From Corella eumyota (taxonomy: Eukaryota; Chordata; Ascidiacea; Phlebobranchia; Corellidae), in assembly GCA_963082875.1 (NCBI GenBank), contig OY720101.1:4464001-4528000 (forward strand): a DNA stretch of 64,000 nt, in the 5' to 3' direction. The first letter of the stretch is position 1, and every line of letters begins with the position of its first letter. Below the pieces are notes generated by a model. It had not been told where the DNA came from. It saw only the letters and a list, made by a program, of their open reading frames with translations, and did no database searches. Position numbers and translations under genes: made by a program. Positions 13,101-27,400 of this stretch are shown here, piece after piece.

Positions 13101-13607
13101 TGGTATTATTATTTTGTATGTTGCTATTTAAAATGAAGATTTAACTCTAGCTAAATATCGTTTAATCATTATTATTTTTTTTTTTTTATAAAATAATGAA
13201 TCAGTGTGAGTTTAACGCTTGAATAATTTAATAGCGTTCTGGTCGCCGTCAAAAATCGTCCTTTTCGCTGTCCATTAAAGTAAAAAATATTGGTTGAAAA
13301 TTTAAGTAAAATGTTAAAATATAAGTAAAAAATGTGTAAAATTTTTGTTTTAATTGTTTTGTTATTATTATATTTTAATACTTGTTTGATTACTAAAAAA
13401 TTAAGATCGGTATTTTGCTTTTAAATTTAGTTTACTTTTATATTACAATATCAATGAATGCGTGTTCGTTTGTTAAAATTAGGTTTAAATATAAAAAATT
13501 TCATATTTAAATTTATAATTTAATTAATAAACCTACTAAATAAATTATATTTATAAAAATGAATCAAACGATTTCGAACCATATTTTATTTATCAAATAA
13601 ATCTAGT

Positions 13608-15030
13608 TGTTTTTATTCTTATTTGACGAATTTTGAAAGACGATAACTTTTGTTCTTTAAAACTAAAAGTTCTGAATTTTTAGTATGTTTGTTATTATCC
13701 CAACAAATCGCAAACCTCCTATTAACGACATTTAATTATCACTAATTACTAATTAATATATTTTATTATTAAAATTTAAAGATTAAATTTGCTGAAATTT
13801 TAATATGTTGTTGGTATTATTATTTTGTATGTTGCTATTTAAAATGAAGATTTAACTCTAGCTAAATATCGTTTAATCATTATTTTTGTTTTTTATAAAA
13901 TAATGAATCAGTGTGAGTTTAACGCTTGAATAATTTAATAGCGTTCTGGTCGCCGTCAAAAATCGTCCTTTTCGCTGTCCATTAAAGTAAAAAATATTGG
14001 TTGAAAATTTAAGTAAAATGTTAAAATATAAGTAAAAAATGTGTAAAATTTTTGTTTTAATTGTTTTGTTATTATTATATTTTAATACTTGTTTGATTAC
14101 TAAAAAATTAAGATCGGTATTTTGCTTTTAAATTTAGTTTACTTTTATATTACAATATCAATAAGTGCGTGTTCGCTTGTTAAAATTAGGTTTAAATATA
14201 CAAAAGTTTATATTTAAATTTATAATTTAATTAATAAACCTACTAAATAAATTATATTTATAAAAAAGAATCAAATAATTTCGAACCATATTTTATTTAT
14301 CAAATAAATCTAGTTATTATTATTGTTTTTATTCTTATTTGACGAATTTTGAAAGACGATAACTTTTGTTCTTTAAAACTAAAAGTTCTGAATTTTTAGT
14401 ATGTTTGTTATTATCCCAACGAATCGCAAACCTCCTATTAACGACATTTAATTATCACTAATTACTAATTAATATATTTTATTATTAAAATTTAAAGATT
14501 AAATTTGCTGAAATTTTAATATGTTGTTGGTATTATTATTTTGTATGTTGCTATTTAAAATGAAGATTTAACTCTAGCTAAATATCGTTTAATCATTATT
14601 TTTGTTTTTTATAAAATAATGAATCAGTGTGAGTTTAACGCTTGAATAATTTAATAGCGTTCTGGTCGCCGTCAAAAATCGTCCTTTTCGCTGTCCATTA
14701 AAGTAAAAAATATTGGTTGAAAATTTAAGTAAAATGTTAAAATATAAGTAAAAAATGTGTAAAATTTTTGTTTTAATTGTTTTGTTATTATTATATTTTA
14801 ATACTTGTTTGATTACTAAAAAATTAAGATCGGTATTTTGCTTTTAAATTTAGTTTACTTTTATATTACAATATCAATAAGTGCGTGTTCGCTTGTTAAA
14901 ATTAGGTTTAAATATACAAAAGTTTATATTTAAATTTATAATTTAATTAATAAACCTACTAAATAAATTATATTTATAAAAAAGAATCAAATAATTTCGA
15001 ACCATATTTTATTTATCAAATAAATCTAGT
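13608..15030. repeat. Two nearly identical adjacent array units
   Basis: The unit ending at 14313 and the one ending at 15029 are almost the same sequence over about 710 bp, sharing private variants such as the AGTGCGTGTTCGCTTG form and ATATACAAAAGTTTATAT. They differ mainly in an ATT microsatellite at the junction. They mark the most recent duplication inside the array. Confidence 0.8.
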
Positions 15031-16269
15031 TTATCATATTTAAATGCTTGTTTATTTAATAAAATTTAATTTTAAGAATTTAAAATTTACTATAATTTAT
15101 ATCCTTATATCACCAACTTAAAACTGGGTTAAATATTAGTTTTTGTTTGTATAATATATATAAATGCTTGTTTGTTTATTAAAAATCAAAGATTTGTAAT
15201 ATTCTTAGTTAATGTTTGTGCATATCTTTTTTTATTTATAAAAAATTATGTTAAAAATAATCAAATATTTTCGAACCATATTTTATTTATCAAATAAATC
15301 TAGTTATATTTATTATTGTTTTTATTCTTATTTGACAAATTTTGAAAGACGATAACTTTTGTTCTTTAAAACTAAAAGTTCTAAATTTTTAGTATGTTTG
15401 TTATTATCCCAACGAATCGCAAACCTCCTATTAACGACATTTAAATGTCACTAATTACTAATTAATATATTTTATTATTAAAATTTAAAGATTAAATTTG
15501 CTGAAATTTTAATATGTTGTTGGTATTATTATTTTGTATGTTGCTATTTAAAATGAAGATTTAACTCTAGCTAAATATCGTTTAATCATTATTTTAGTTT
15601 TTTTATAAAATAACGAATCAGTCTGAGTTTAACGCTTGAATAATTTAATAGCGTTCTGGTCGCCGTCAAAAATCGTCCTTTTCGCTGTCCATTAAAGTAA
15701 AAAATATTGGTTGAAAATTTAAGTAAAATGTTAAAATATAAGTAAACAATGTGTAAAATTTTCGTTTTAATTGTTTTGTTATTATTATATTTTAATACTT
15801 GTTTGATTACTAAAAAATTAAGATCGGTATTTTGCTTTTAAATTTAGTTTACTTTTATATTACAATATCAATGAGTGCGTGTTCGCTTGTTAAAATTAGG
15901 TTTAAATATAAAAAAGTTCATATTTAAATTTATAATTTAATTAATAAACCTACTAAATAAATTATATTTATAAAAAAAATCAAACAATTTCGAACCATAT
16001 TTTATTTATCAAATAAATCTAGTTATTATGGTTCGAAATCTTAGATTTCGAAACATATTGTTATTGTCCGTATATTTATTATTATGGTTCGAAATCTTAG
16101 ATTTCGAAACATATTGTTATTGTCCGTATATTTATTATTATTTTTATTTTTATTCTTACTAATCCGAATTTTGAAATCGAATAACTTTTGTTTTTGTTTA
16201 TATAAAATTTTAAAATTTTAGTATGTTGTTTATTATCATATCGTGTTTCAATCCTCCTACTTTGATAAA

Positions 16270-17480
16270 TTAAATATTATTAATTAGTAATTAATAGGTG
16301 TTTGTTTATTAAAATTTAGAGATCGTTATTAAGTTTTCAAATTTTTGTCAGTTATATATCATAATATTAATAACTCGAAAATAGATAAAAAATTTAATTT
16401 TTGTTTGTTTATTATATTTAATTGTCAATTTTATTATTTTTATTCTTACTTTTTTGAATTTTGAAATAGAATAACTTTTGATCTTGTATATATTAAGTTC
16501 TAAAATTTTAGTATGTTGTTTATAATAATATTGTGTTCCAATCCTCCTATTTTCAAAATTTAATTATTACTAATTACTAATTGATTGTTTATTTATTAAA
16601 ATTTAAAGATTGTTATTAATTCTTCAAATCTTGGTCAATTGTATATCATAATATTAGTAACTCAAAAATGATTTAAAATTTTAATTTTTACCACTAATTA
16701 ATAATTAATAGGTGTTTGTTTATTAAAATTTAAAGATTGTTATTAAATTTTCAAATCTTGGTGAATTGTATATTATGATATTAGTAACTCAAAAATAAAT
16801 TAAAATTTTAATTTTTATCACTAATCACTAATTAATAGGTGTTTGTTTATTAAAATTTAAAGATATTGTTATTAATTCTTTAAATCTTGGTCAATTGTAT
16901 ATCATAATATTAGTAACTCAAAAATGAATTAAAATTTTAATTTTTACCATTAATTACTAATTAATAGGTGTTTGTTTATTAAAATTTAAAGATTGTTATT
17001 AATTTTTTAAATCTTAGTCAATTGTATATTATGATATTAGTAACTCAAAAATAAATTAAAATTTTAATTTTTATCACTAATCACTAATTAATAGGTGTTT
17101 GTTTATTAAAATTTAAAAAGATTGTTATTAATTCTTTAAATCTTGGTCAATTGTATATCATAATATTAGTAACTCAAAAATGAATTAAAATTTTAATTTT
17201 TACCATTAATTACTAATTAATAGGTGTTTGTTTATTAAAATTTAAAGATTGTTATTAATTTTTTAAATCTTGGTCAATTGTATATTATGATATTAGTAAT
17301 TCAAAAAAGAATTAAAATTTTAATTTTTATCACTAATTAATAGGTGTTTGTTTATTAAAATTTAAAGATTATTGTTTATTTTTTAAATTTTGGTTAATTG
17401 AATATCATGATATTGGTAACTCAAAAATGAATTAAAATTGTAATTTTTATTATTAATTACCAAGCCATAAGTGTTTGTTT
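16270..17480. repeat. 127-bp internal tandem repeats
   Basis: About nine or ten copies of a roughly 127-bp unit containing AATAGGTGTTTGTTTATT and TCAATTGTATATCATGATAT. Starts near 16707, 16835, 16964, 17092, 17219 and 17338 are clear. Shorter runs of the same unit occur at 9560-9960 and 21240-21720. They form the interior of those array members that nonetheless share the common 3' end. Confidence 0.8.
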
Positions 17481-20400
17481 ATTAGAATTTAAAAATTGTT
17501 ATTATTTTTTTCAATCTTGGTCAATCGTATATTATGATATGATTTACATAAAAACGAGTTAAAAAATTAACTTATGTATGTTTATCATATTTAAATGCTT
17601 GTTTATTCCATAAAAACTAAAGATGGTTGTTTAAGCGCAGAACAAAAAAAAAAATTAATTTGTTAGTGTAATAATTAAAAAAAGTACATGTAATATTTGG
17701 TTAATAAGTTTAGTTAATATTTTTAATTAGGTAATGTTTGTCTATAAATTTATTTACAATAAAGATTAATTTTAAAAATAATCATATAATTTCGAACCAT
17801 TTTTTATTTATCAAATAAATCTAGTTATTTTTATTTTTATTCTTACTAATCCGAATTTTGAAATCGAATAACTTTTGTTCTTTAAAACTAAAAGTTCTAA
17901 ATTTTTAGTATGTTTGTTATTATCCCAACGAATCGCAAACCTCCTATTTACAACTTTTAATTATCACTAATTACTAATTAATATATTTTATTATTAAAAT
18001 TAAAAGATTAAAATTTCTGAAATTTTAATATGTTGCTGGTATTATTATTTTGTATGTTGCTATTTAAAATGAAGATTTAACTCTAGCTAAATATCGTTTA
18101 ATCATTATTTTTGTTTTTTTATAAAATAATGAATCAGTGTGAGTTTAACGCGTGAATAATTTAATAGCGTTCTGGTCGCCGTCAAAAATCGTCCTTATCG
18201 CTGTCCATTAAAGTAAAAAATAATGGTTGAAAATTTAAGTAAAATGTTAAAATATAAGTAAAAAATGTGTAAAATTTTTGTTTTAATTGTTTTGTTATTA
18301 TTATATTTCAATACTTGTTTGATTACTAAAAATTAAGATCTGTATTTTGCTTTTAAATTTAGTTTACTTTTATATTACAATATCAATGAAAGCGTGTTCG
18401 CTTGTTAAAATTAGGTTTAAATATAAAAAAGTTCATATTTAAATTTATAATTTAATTAATAAACCTACTAAATAAATTATATTTATAAAAAAGAATCAAA
18501 CGATTTCGAACCATATTTTATTTATCAAATAAATCTAGTTATTGTTTTTATTCTTTCTAGTCAGAATTTTGAAAGACGATAACTTTTGTTCTTTAAATCT
18601 AAAAGTTCTAAATTTTTAGTATGTTTGTTATTATCCCAACGAATCGCAAACCTCCTATTTACGACATTTAATTATCACTAATTACTAATTAATATATTTT
18701 ATTATTAAAATTTAAATGTTAAATTTTCTGAAATTTTAATATGTTGTTGCTATTATTATTATTATTTTGTATGTTGCTGTTTAAAATAAATATTTAACTT
18801 TAGCTAATTATCGTTTAATTATTTTGGGTTTATTTATAAAATAATGGATCAGAGTGAGTTTAACGCTTGAATGATTTAATAGCGTTCTGGTCGCCGTCAA
18901 ATATCGTCTTTTTCGCTGTCTGAGTTGAAGTAAAAAGTATTGGTTGAAAGTATAAGTAAAATATGAAAATCTAAGTTAAATGTGTGTAAAAGTTTCTACT
19001 CAAAAACGGTATAAAAATTAATTTTTGGTTGTTTATAATAAATATTAATTGCTTGTTTTTTATTAAAAATCAAATCAATATTTGGTTGTTACATTTTTAT
19101 TGATTTAAAATCATGATACAAATGGTAAATTTTATAAAATCTCCATAATATTGTGCAAAGAACATTTATTCGATAATTATATTATAAAGTTTAATACATA
19201 AATTGGAATTTTGTGTTGGTTAAATGAATTTTTATCGCGTTGGTTATGCTTTCTTTTTTCTTTGTTTAATAAGTTTTATCTTTTCTTATTTTTAGGGTCG
19301 CCGGACTGGACTAGTTTTATTTCTATTGTTCTAGGGTCTAACTTAATTTTAAGGTCGCGGGTCTGGACTAGTTTTATTTCTATTGTTCTAGTATTTAAAT
19401 TTATAATTTATTTAATAAACTTACTAAATAAATTATATTTATAAAAAGAATCAAACGATTTCGAACCATATTTTATTTATCAAATAAATCTAGTATTTAT
19501 TATTATGGTTCGAAATCTTAGATTTCGAAACATATTGTTATTGTCATTATACTTATTATTATGGTTCGAAATCTTAGATTTCGAAACATATTGTTATTGT
19601 CATTATATTTATTATTATTATGGTTCGAAATCTTAGATTTCGAAACATATTGTTATTGTCATTATATTTATTATTATTATTGTTTTTATTCTTATTTGAC
19701 GAATTTTGAAAGACGATAACTTTTGTTCTTTAAAACTAAAAGTTCTAAATTTTTAGTATGTTTGTTATTATCTCAACGAATCGCAAACCTCCTATTCACG
19801 ACATTTAATTATCACTAATTACTAATTAATATATTTTATTATTAAAATTTAAAGATTAAATTTTCTGAAATTTTAATATGTTGTTGGTATTATTATTTTG
19901 TATGTTGCTATTTAAAATGAAGATTTAACTCTAGCTAAATATCGTTTAATCATTATTTTTGTTTTTTTATAAAATAATGAATCAGTGTGAGTTTAACGCT
20001 TGAATAATTTAATAGCGTTCTGGTCGCCGTCAAAAATCGTCCTTTTCGCTGTCCATTAAAGTAAAAAATATTGGTTGAAAATTTAAGTAAAATGTTAAAA
20101 TATAAGTAAAAAATGTGTAAAATTTTTGTTTTAATTGTTTTGTTATTATTATATTTTAATACTTGTTTGTTTACTAAAAAATTAAGATTGGTATTTTGCT
20201 TTTAAATTTAGTTTACTTTTATATTACAATATCAATGAGTGCGTGTTCACTTGTTAAAATTAGGTTTAAATATAAAAAAGTTCATATTTAAATTTATAAT
20301 TTAATTAATAAACCTACTAAATAAATTATATTTATAAAAAAGAATCAAACAATTTCGAACCATATTTTATTTATCAAATAAATCTAGTTATTATTATTAT

Positions 20401-22413
20401 TGTTTTTATTCTTATTTGACAAATTTTGAAAGACGATAACTTTTGTTCTTTAAAACTAAAAGTTCTAAATTTTTAGTATGTTTGTTATTATCCCAACGAA
20501 TCGCAAACCTCCTATTAACGACATTTAAATGTCACTAATTACTAATTAATATATTTTATTATTAAAATTTAAAGATTAAATTTTCTGAAATTTTAATATG
20601 TTGTTGGTATTATTATTTTGTATGTTGCTATTTAAAATGAAGATTTAACTCTAGCTAAATATTGTTTAATCATTATTTTAGTTTTTTTATAAAATAACGA
20701 ATCAGTGTGAGTTTAACGCTTGAATAATTTAATAGCGTTCTGGTCGCCGTCAAAAATCGTCCTTTTCGCTGTCCATTAAAGTAAAAAATATTGGTTGAAA
20801 ATTTAAGTAAAATGTTAAAATATAAGTAAACAATGTGTAAAATTTTAGTTTTAATTGTTTTGTTATTATTATATTTTAATACTTGTTTGATTACTAAAAA
20901 ATTAAGATCGGTATTTTGCTTTTAAATTTAGTTTACTTTTATATTACAATATCAATGAGTGCGTGTTCGCTTGTTAAAATTAGGTTTAAATATAAAAAAG
21001 TTCATATTTAAATTTATAATTTAATTAATAAACCTACTAAATAAATTATATTTATAAAAAAAATCAAACAATTTCGAACCATATTTTATTTATCAAATAA
21101 ATCTAGTTATTATTATTTTTATTCTTTCTAGTCCCAATTTTGAAAGAAGATATCTTTAGTATCTTAGAATTTAAAAATCTGAAATTTTAGTATGTTATTT
21201 ATTATCAGATTATGTTTTCATCTCCTATTTACAACATTTAATTATCACTAATTACTAATTAATAAGTGTTTATTTATTAAAATTTAAAGTTTGTTATTTA
21301 TTTTTAAAATCTTGGTCAATTGTATATCATGATATCAGTAACTCAAAAATGAATTAAAATTTTAATTTTTATCACTAATTACTAATTAAAGGGTGTTTCT
21401 TTATTAAAATTTAAAGGTTGTTATTAATTTTTAAAATCTTGGTCAATTGTATATCATGATATTAGTAACTCAAAACTGAATTAAAATTTTAATTTTTAAT
21501 CACTAAATACTAATTAATAAGTGTTTGTTTATTTAAATTTAAAGGTTGTTGTTAATTTTTTAAATTTTTGTCAATTGTATATTATGATATTAGTAACTCA
21601 AAAATAAATTAAAATTTTAATTTTTGACACTAATTACTAATAAATAGGTGTTTGTTTATTTAAATTTAATGATTTTTATTAGGTTTTTAAATTTTGGTCA
21701 GTTATATGTTATAATATTTATAACTTGAAAATGAAATAAAAATTAATTCATGTTTGTTTATTATATTTAAATGCTTGTTTGTTGATTAAAAGTTTAAGTC
21801 CGATATTAAGCATTAAAAATTTGGTTTGATGTATTTTAAAATATAAGTAGTTAAAAAACATATTTGAAAAATAAGTTTTAATTGTTTATCATATTTAAAT
21901 GCTTGTTTATTTAATTTAAATCAAAAATCAATTTTAGGAATTTAAAATTTACTATAATCTATATCCTGATATAAACAACTTAAAACTGCGTTAAATATTA
22001 GTTTTTGTGTGTATAGTATATATAAATGCTTGTTTGTTTATTCGAAGATATGTAATATTCTTAGTTAATGTTTATGTATATCTTTTTTTATTTAGAAAAA
22101 TTTATGTTAAAAATAATCAAATAATTTCGAACCATATTTTATTTATCAAATAAATCTAGTTGTTTTTATTCTTATTTGACGAATTTTGAAAGACGATAAC
22201 TTTTGTTCTTTAAAAGTAAAAGTTCTAAATTTTTAGTATGTTTTTTATTATCCCAACGAATCGCAAACCTCCTATTTACGACATTTAAATGTCACTAATT
22301 ACTAATTAATATATTTTATTATTAAAATTTAAAGATTAAATTTTCTGAAATTTTAATATGTTGTTGGTATTATTATTTTGTATGTTGGTATTTAAAATGA
22401 AGATTTAACTCTA

Positions 22414-24409
22414 GTTATTTATTGAAAAAGGGCACTCTTATATTGTCGCTTTTTTTATTTTTCGGGAATGTAATTCAGTTACAAAAATTGTTTTTCTTTT
22501 AATCTTCTTTAAAAATACCATAGATGTCTGGTCACTGATAAGTTTGTAACAATGCTTGCAGCCTTACCATACAAGCTTAGCCCTATTGTCTTTAGCTTTG
22601 TTGATTGGCAAAAAAACTTTAAATTGACCTTTAATTCTTTTTCGAAAACGGTTCGTTTAATTTTGATGAAACTACGACATTTAAAAATGATTTGCGACAT
22701 TAACAAATTAAAATTAAAATTATTCTTTCTGTGGTAAATTGTACATGATAACAACACAAAAAAAATTAACAAAAGTAGTAATTTAGTGGTACGCCGTATT
22801 ATGAACAATTTAAAGAAATAAAACTGAAAATTTAAAGAAAAAAAAATACATTCTTTTTTTGGAAGAAGATTGATTCACACCTTTTTCCGGTTTAGGGTTA
22901 CTTTTATAGCTTTTCAATAATATTTGGACTATTTAAAATCATATCAAAATCAGAAGATAACTCAAAAAATGCTATGCTAAGGCATTAAAAATTATTCGCT
23001 CTGTCTCCATTCCATGCATTTTGAAATCATTTATGCATCGAATTTGCTTTCGTATCAGTTTTTGTTAATATTTATATTGTTTTGTAAAATGGTAAAAAAG
23101 GTAATAACTGTTTCAAAAACAATTGTCTAATGTAAGTTACACAAAAACTACTTTTATAGAATAACTATAAAAATCATGTTCAAGTTAATTTTAGTTGTTT
23201 AAATACTAAATCGAAACCTGTAATGCCATGATAAATAGTTTCCATAAGGTAGATACTATTGCTAAGTTTATGACCGCAGTCATTTTAATATGTTTGAAGT
23301 AGCATATAAAACGTCTTTGGATCCATTAATTTTTTTATAAAGTCTAAGAATTTATAATCTATGTGCCACACGAATAAATGTAGCTTGCCAAAACGACAGT
23401 AAATGGCGACACAATGTTTTATTTTATTTTTTAACAGTTAAAATAAATAAGCAACTTACTAAATAATATATGTGCAGTAGTGTGGCATGAATAGCATAAA
23501 CAAATAAACTGGTTTTGTTTTTTTGTACCTAAGTTTTTATTTTTTAGACGCGGTCTTAAAAATTTTATTACTACCGGTCCTCCCTTTAGAAATTGCAAAT
23601 CGTGCGCTGGTCGACGTTGCAGCCATTTTTATTTTATTGCGTTAAATTTGCTTGGAGTTAAAGACAGTTCAAATTAATTTTTTAGATTGCGTTTCTATTT
23701 TAATTTACAAACACCTATCCAAAACTATTTTCGACAATATTTTTTGTGCAAATGATTTTAAGCATAGGGATTTTGAATTCCGCACTAATAAACTTCGTAA
23801 ACTAGAACGTGGCTTGCCTGACGTAACATTTAAACCATGTCAGGTTAGTAATTAAATAACTCTAGAAAGTCCAGCAGAGTCCTTTGGCTACAAAAAAAGT
23901 CTTAGTTTTCACACTCTTTAAATTAAAAAAAATAAGTTGTAAAAATTTATAATTTTAATGAAAACAAATATTTGATTCTTAAGCCACAACAGGTAATTGT
24001 TCAAGCATTAAAGAAGTTTATTTTAGTATTAACATATATAGTCGATTTTATTACAACTAACAGTGTGAGTTTATAATTTAGTTCTAATATTAAAAATAAA
24101 ATAATTAAAAATGACAAAAATAGTAACTAAAAAAATTTAGAAAACAATAATTTACCAGAATTTACCCTTTATGCATGGTAAAAAAAAACAAAATAAACTT
24201 AAAAAATTGACAAAAATACAATAATTTTATTTAAAGAATAAAATATTACACTCATATATCAATGCACATATTTTACAATTACAGTAAACATAATTGCAGA
24301 AGTAAAGTTGCAATAAATAAAAAAATGCATAAATACGAAAAACTTGAATTTACAATTAAAATTTTAAATTACTAATTAGTTTATTGTAATACTCTGTTAA
24401 ACATAAATC
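22414..24409. other. Intergenic stretch between the array and gene A2
   Basis: Matches 51325-53346 in block B. A minus-strand reading frame at 22509-22808 (99 codons) begins with a hydrophobic stretch like a signal anchor (KLLLLLIFFVLLS). The block B version (51492-51737) has many amino-acid changes and a frame change halfway, so I do not call a gene. Nothing else recognisable. Confidence 0.5.
24380..24385 (-). terminator. Candidate poly(A) signal of A2
   Basis: AATAAA on the minus strand 25 bases after the A2 stop codon. The corresponding place in B2 (about 53320) has lost four bases and no longer carries the hexamer. Confidence 0.5.
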
Positions 24410-27400
24410 CTAAAGATCTTTCTGGCAATGTCCAGCTACATTTTCATATTTTTCTTTTTGTCTCACATTTGCATATTCACCCTTTAACAAATTAGCACAT
24501 TTAATCTTTAACTAAATTTAGGGCAATAACAGATATATTTAATAATTGTTAAAATGCATAATCTTTAGAAAACCTTACATCTTCTTGAATTCTTTGAGAT
24601 GTAGGAGAAAAGGATAAGCCTTAAGAAAATTAAAAGTTTTTTAATAAGTTAAAACAATATTTGTATTACAAGTTACTGGCTGATTGTTACCTGGGTGGGA
24701 AGTTGTTGTAGAAACTTTTTGCTAAAACAATGAAATCATATTATAACATTAACAAAACAAAAATTAATTGTTAATAAACCAGAACCAAATCTTGTTACTA
24801 CTTAAATAGAATTAATTCGAAATGTAAAAATAAATCTAATATAAACAAAACTTACCTTTATAGATTGATTAAAATTAATATATGCTCCATTTTCACCTAA
24901 TGTAAAGTTGTTTAGTTTTAAAAAAATATAAAAACATTTAAATAACCATTTTAAACAAAACTGGCAGAGAAACATTGTGTAAGAATGTCAGTTTTGTTTA
25001 AAATGGTTATATAAGGGCAATTTTCATTACAAACATAGTGTTTCAGTGGTAAGATAAAGGTTTATGAATAAACTATTAATAAAATCAAAAATTAAAACCA
25101 ATACCTTGCTGAAATTGTTGCTTCGGGCATTTTCTTTGTGTTGTAATATTATTTTTTTTGTTGTTAAAATGGACATACATCCATGATGAAATAAGTAAAA
25201 CAGCAAGTATGGCAAGCCCACAACATAATCCAATAATGACTGATTGATTCGTATTTTTGTTATCTGCGTCTTGATAACTTACTTCAACATTAAACTTAAT
25301 TAAAAGTATTTCTCTAGGAAAATTGGACAATATAATGTGGGCTACATATTCTCCTTGATCTTCAAAAGAAACCTTAAGTAAATAATATAGGAGAAAAAAA
25401 TTAAAACAATGTTAAATAGGTGTTTGATTATTCACAGGTTTTAAAAATAAAAGAAACCTTTTTTTGAAACAGCAGTGCTATCTGTTGCATTTCTTGATTT
25501 TCGAAATTTAAAAAATATGTGTTCAAAGAGCTCGGTTTACCTTCACAGTAATAACATCTAAACTGATTTTTAGTTAATAAAATAAGTAAGCAAACTTACC
25601 ATTTTTGGTAAGACTAATAGAATCAGCTAGTGGATTAGAAGAAAAAATCCCATAACAGCTGCCAGTTTGATTAACTATCCAAAAACAGTTTATTTTTTTT
25701 ATTTCAGATTGAGGAGCATCTTTAAAAATAAAAAATGCAATTAAAATAGAAAAAAAATAACCTTTTGGATTTTGCACAAAAACTATTTTAAACCCACATT
25801 GCACAATAAGTGTGGCAATATTTGATCTTTCACTTTCGTTAAATTCGGGTAGTTGAGTAAATGGAGAATTTGCTTGACAATATACTTGCTTACCATTGTC
25901 AGATGCAGTTAAATTTGCTGTTGTAAAAGTTAAACCCTAAAGGTATAAAATAAATAATAATAGTTTTATTTTTCAACCAAAAATGTTAATAAAATAAACT
26001 TTTATTAAATGCTGAGAAATATAAAATTAAGCATAATATTATTATTTCAGCTGTTTAAATAAATAAATATAATGAATTTTATTGTAAAAAATGAACAAAA
26101 ATAAAGTTTACCACATCTTGTTGATTTGAAGTAGTTCCAATATAAAAAGTAGATGAAGTTGTACTAGGAATAACTTGATCATAATCACAAGTTAAATTCA
26201 ATCCATTTCCTTCAATCACTGTTTCAACTCCACTTAGTGTTACTATTGGGGCTGTTATGTACAAATTTTACCAGATATTTAATTAGGTAAACTAAATTTT
26301 ATATTTTCTAAGTGTGTAATATTACTAAATGATATTAATTTTTAAGTGTGTGATATTAGCTTTTTTGTATAGCCTATTCTTTGTTCTTGTGTAATAATTG
26401 AGAACCTATGAGGCATAAATGGAAGCTTTTATTTTTGCCTTTCATTTGCAAAATTGTCATGCTGCTTTTTGCTATTGTAAGTTTATTATGATTGCATTTT
26501 TTTTAACTTAGTGTTATGTTCTTTGTGGTAAGTTGAGGTTTTAACTATTATGTTGGATTTACTATTACAGTTAATGTTAATATCTGTTTTTGATATTTTG
26601 TTTTAATTTGGTATTTGTTCATGTTTATTTTTTACCTAATAAACAAAATATGAGCGATAAGGTTTTCAGGTAGTAACTAGATTTATTAAATTAACAAAAA
26701 ATCCCACATGTTACTTTAACAGGACAACTTGTTTGTTTGTATAAATTTTTACTAAAATGATTGTGAAAATTTTTTTTGATTTTGTAAGCCAAGCTTTAAA
26801 AACATGCATTCAATGACGGTTAAATATAATAGCCAAAATAAATAACCATTCAGTAGAAAAACGAGACAAAATCTAGATTTAATAACATTGTGTAAAATAA
26901 TACCTGTCCAGCATTGTAAATTATTTTGTCCACTCCACGTTGCATTTGCCAAACAAGTAGTTGTATCAGATGTAAGTTGACTTTCATTTGAATAAAATAA
27001 CTCTCCATTGTTAGAACAACTAAATGTTCCAACTGAGTTGTAGGTTTTGTTTGTTGCAATAATTTCAACATTGTATGGAAATGTTGAATCACATTCTAGA
27101 ACAATAAATCAAGTTTTATTTTATTTTTAATCAAGTCTATGTAAAAATATATTAATATACCCATGGTAATCGACATATCTAAAAAATTACTGATATGAAG
27201 GACAATATAACAAAATTGTTGTAAAATATAAAAGTTTTAGTTTTGTACTTCATTCTAAAAATTTATATTGTTTTAATAATCCACTACAGAACATAAGTTT
27301 TGTTTTCGATAGTTTTATTACTAAACCCAAAAAAGGTGCAGAGCAAAAAAAAAAATTTTACAATTGCCCTAGTGGCGATCCCATCTATAACCTTCTTTTT

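Larger units (their letters stand above)
9222..22413. repeat. 13.2-kb array of Helitron/Helentron-like AT-rich repeats
   Basis: The array is built from a core unit of about 707-719 bp that starts near TTTTTATTCTTATTTGACG, contains a conserved GC-richer centre (TAGCGTTCTGGTCGCCGTC), and ends in an identical 3' terminus: ATTTCGAACCAT, a TTTATTT-ATC-AAATAAA hairpin, then TCTAGT. I count 14 such ends, with CTAG at 11257, 12046, 12756, 13603, 14310, 15026, 15300, 16019, 17821, 18535, 19490, 20384, 21103 and 22156. Spacing runs from 274 to 1802 bp because interiors differ while the end stays fixed. No protein is encoded. Block B has only about 105 bp of unrelated DNA here (about 51220-51325). Confidence 0.9.

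Noticed and set aside
19211-19444. Hydrophobic plus-strand frame inside the array
   Set aside because: It lies wholly within one variant satellite unit, contains an internal duplicated stretch and has no counterpart in other units.
22509-22808. Minus-strand frame with a signal-anchor-like start
   Set aside because: Block B has many replacement changes and a frame change in the same place, so it does not evolve like a coding exon.
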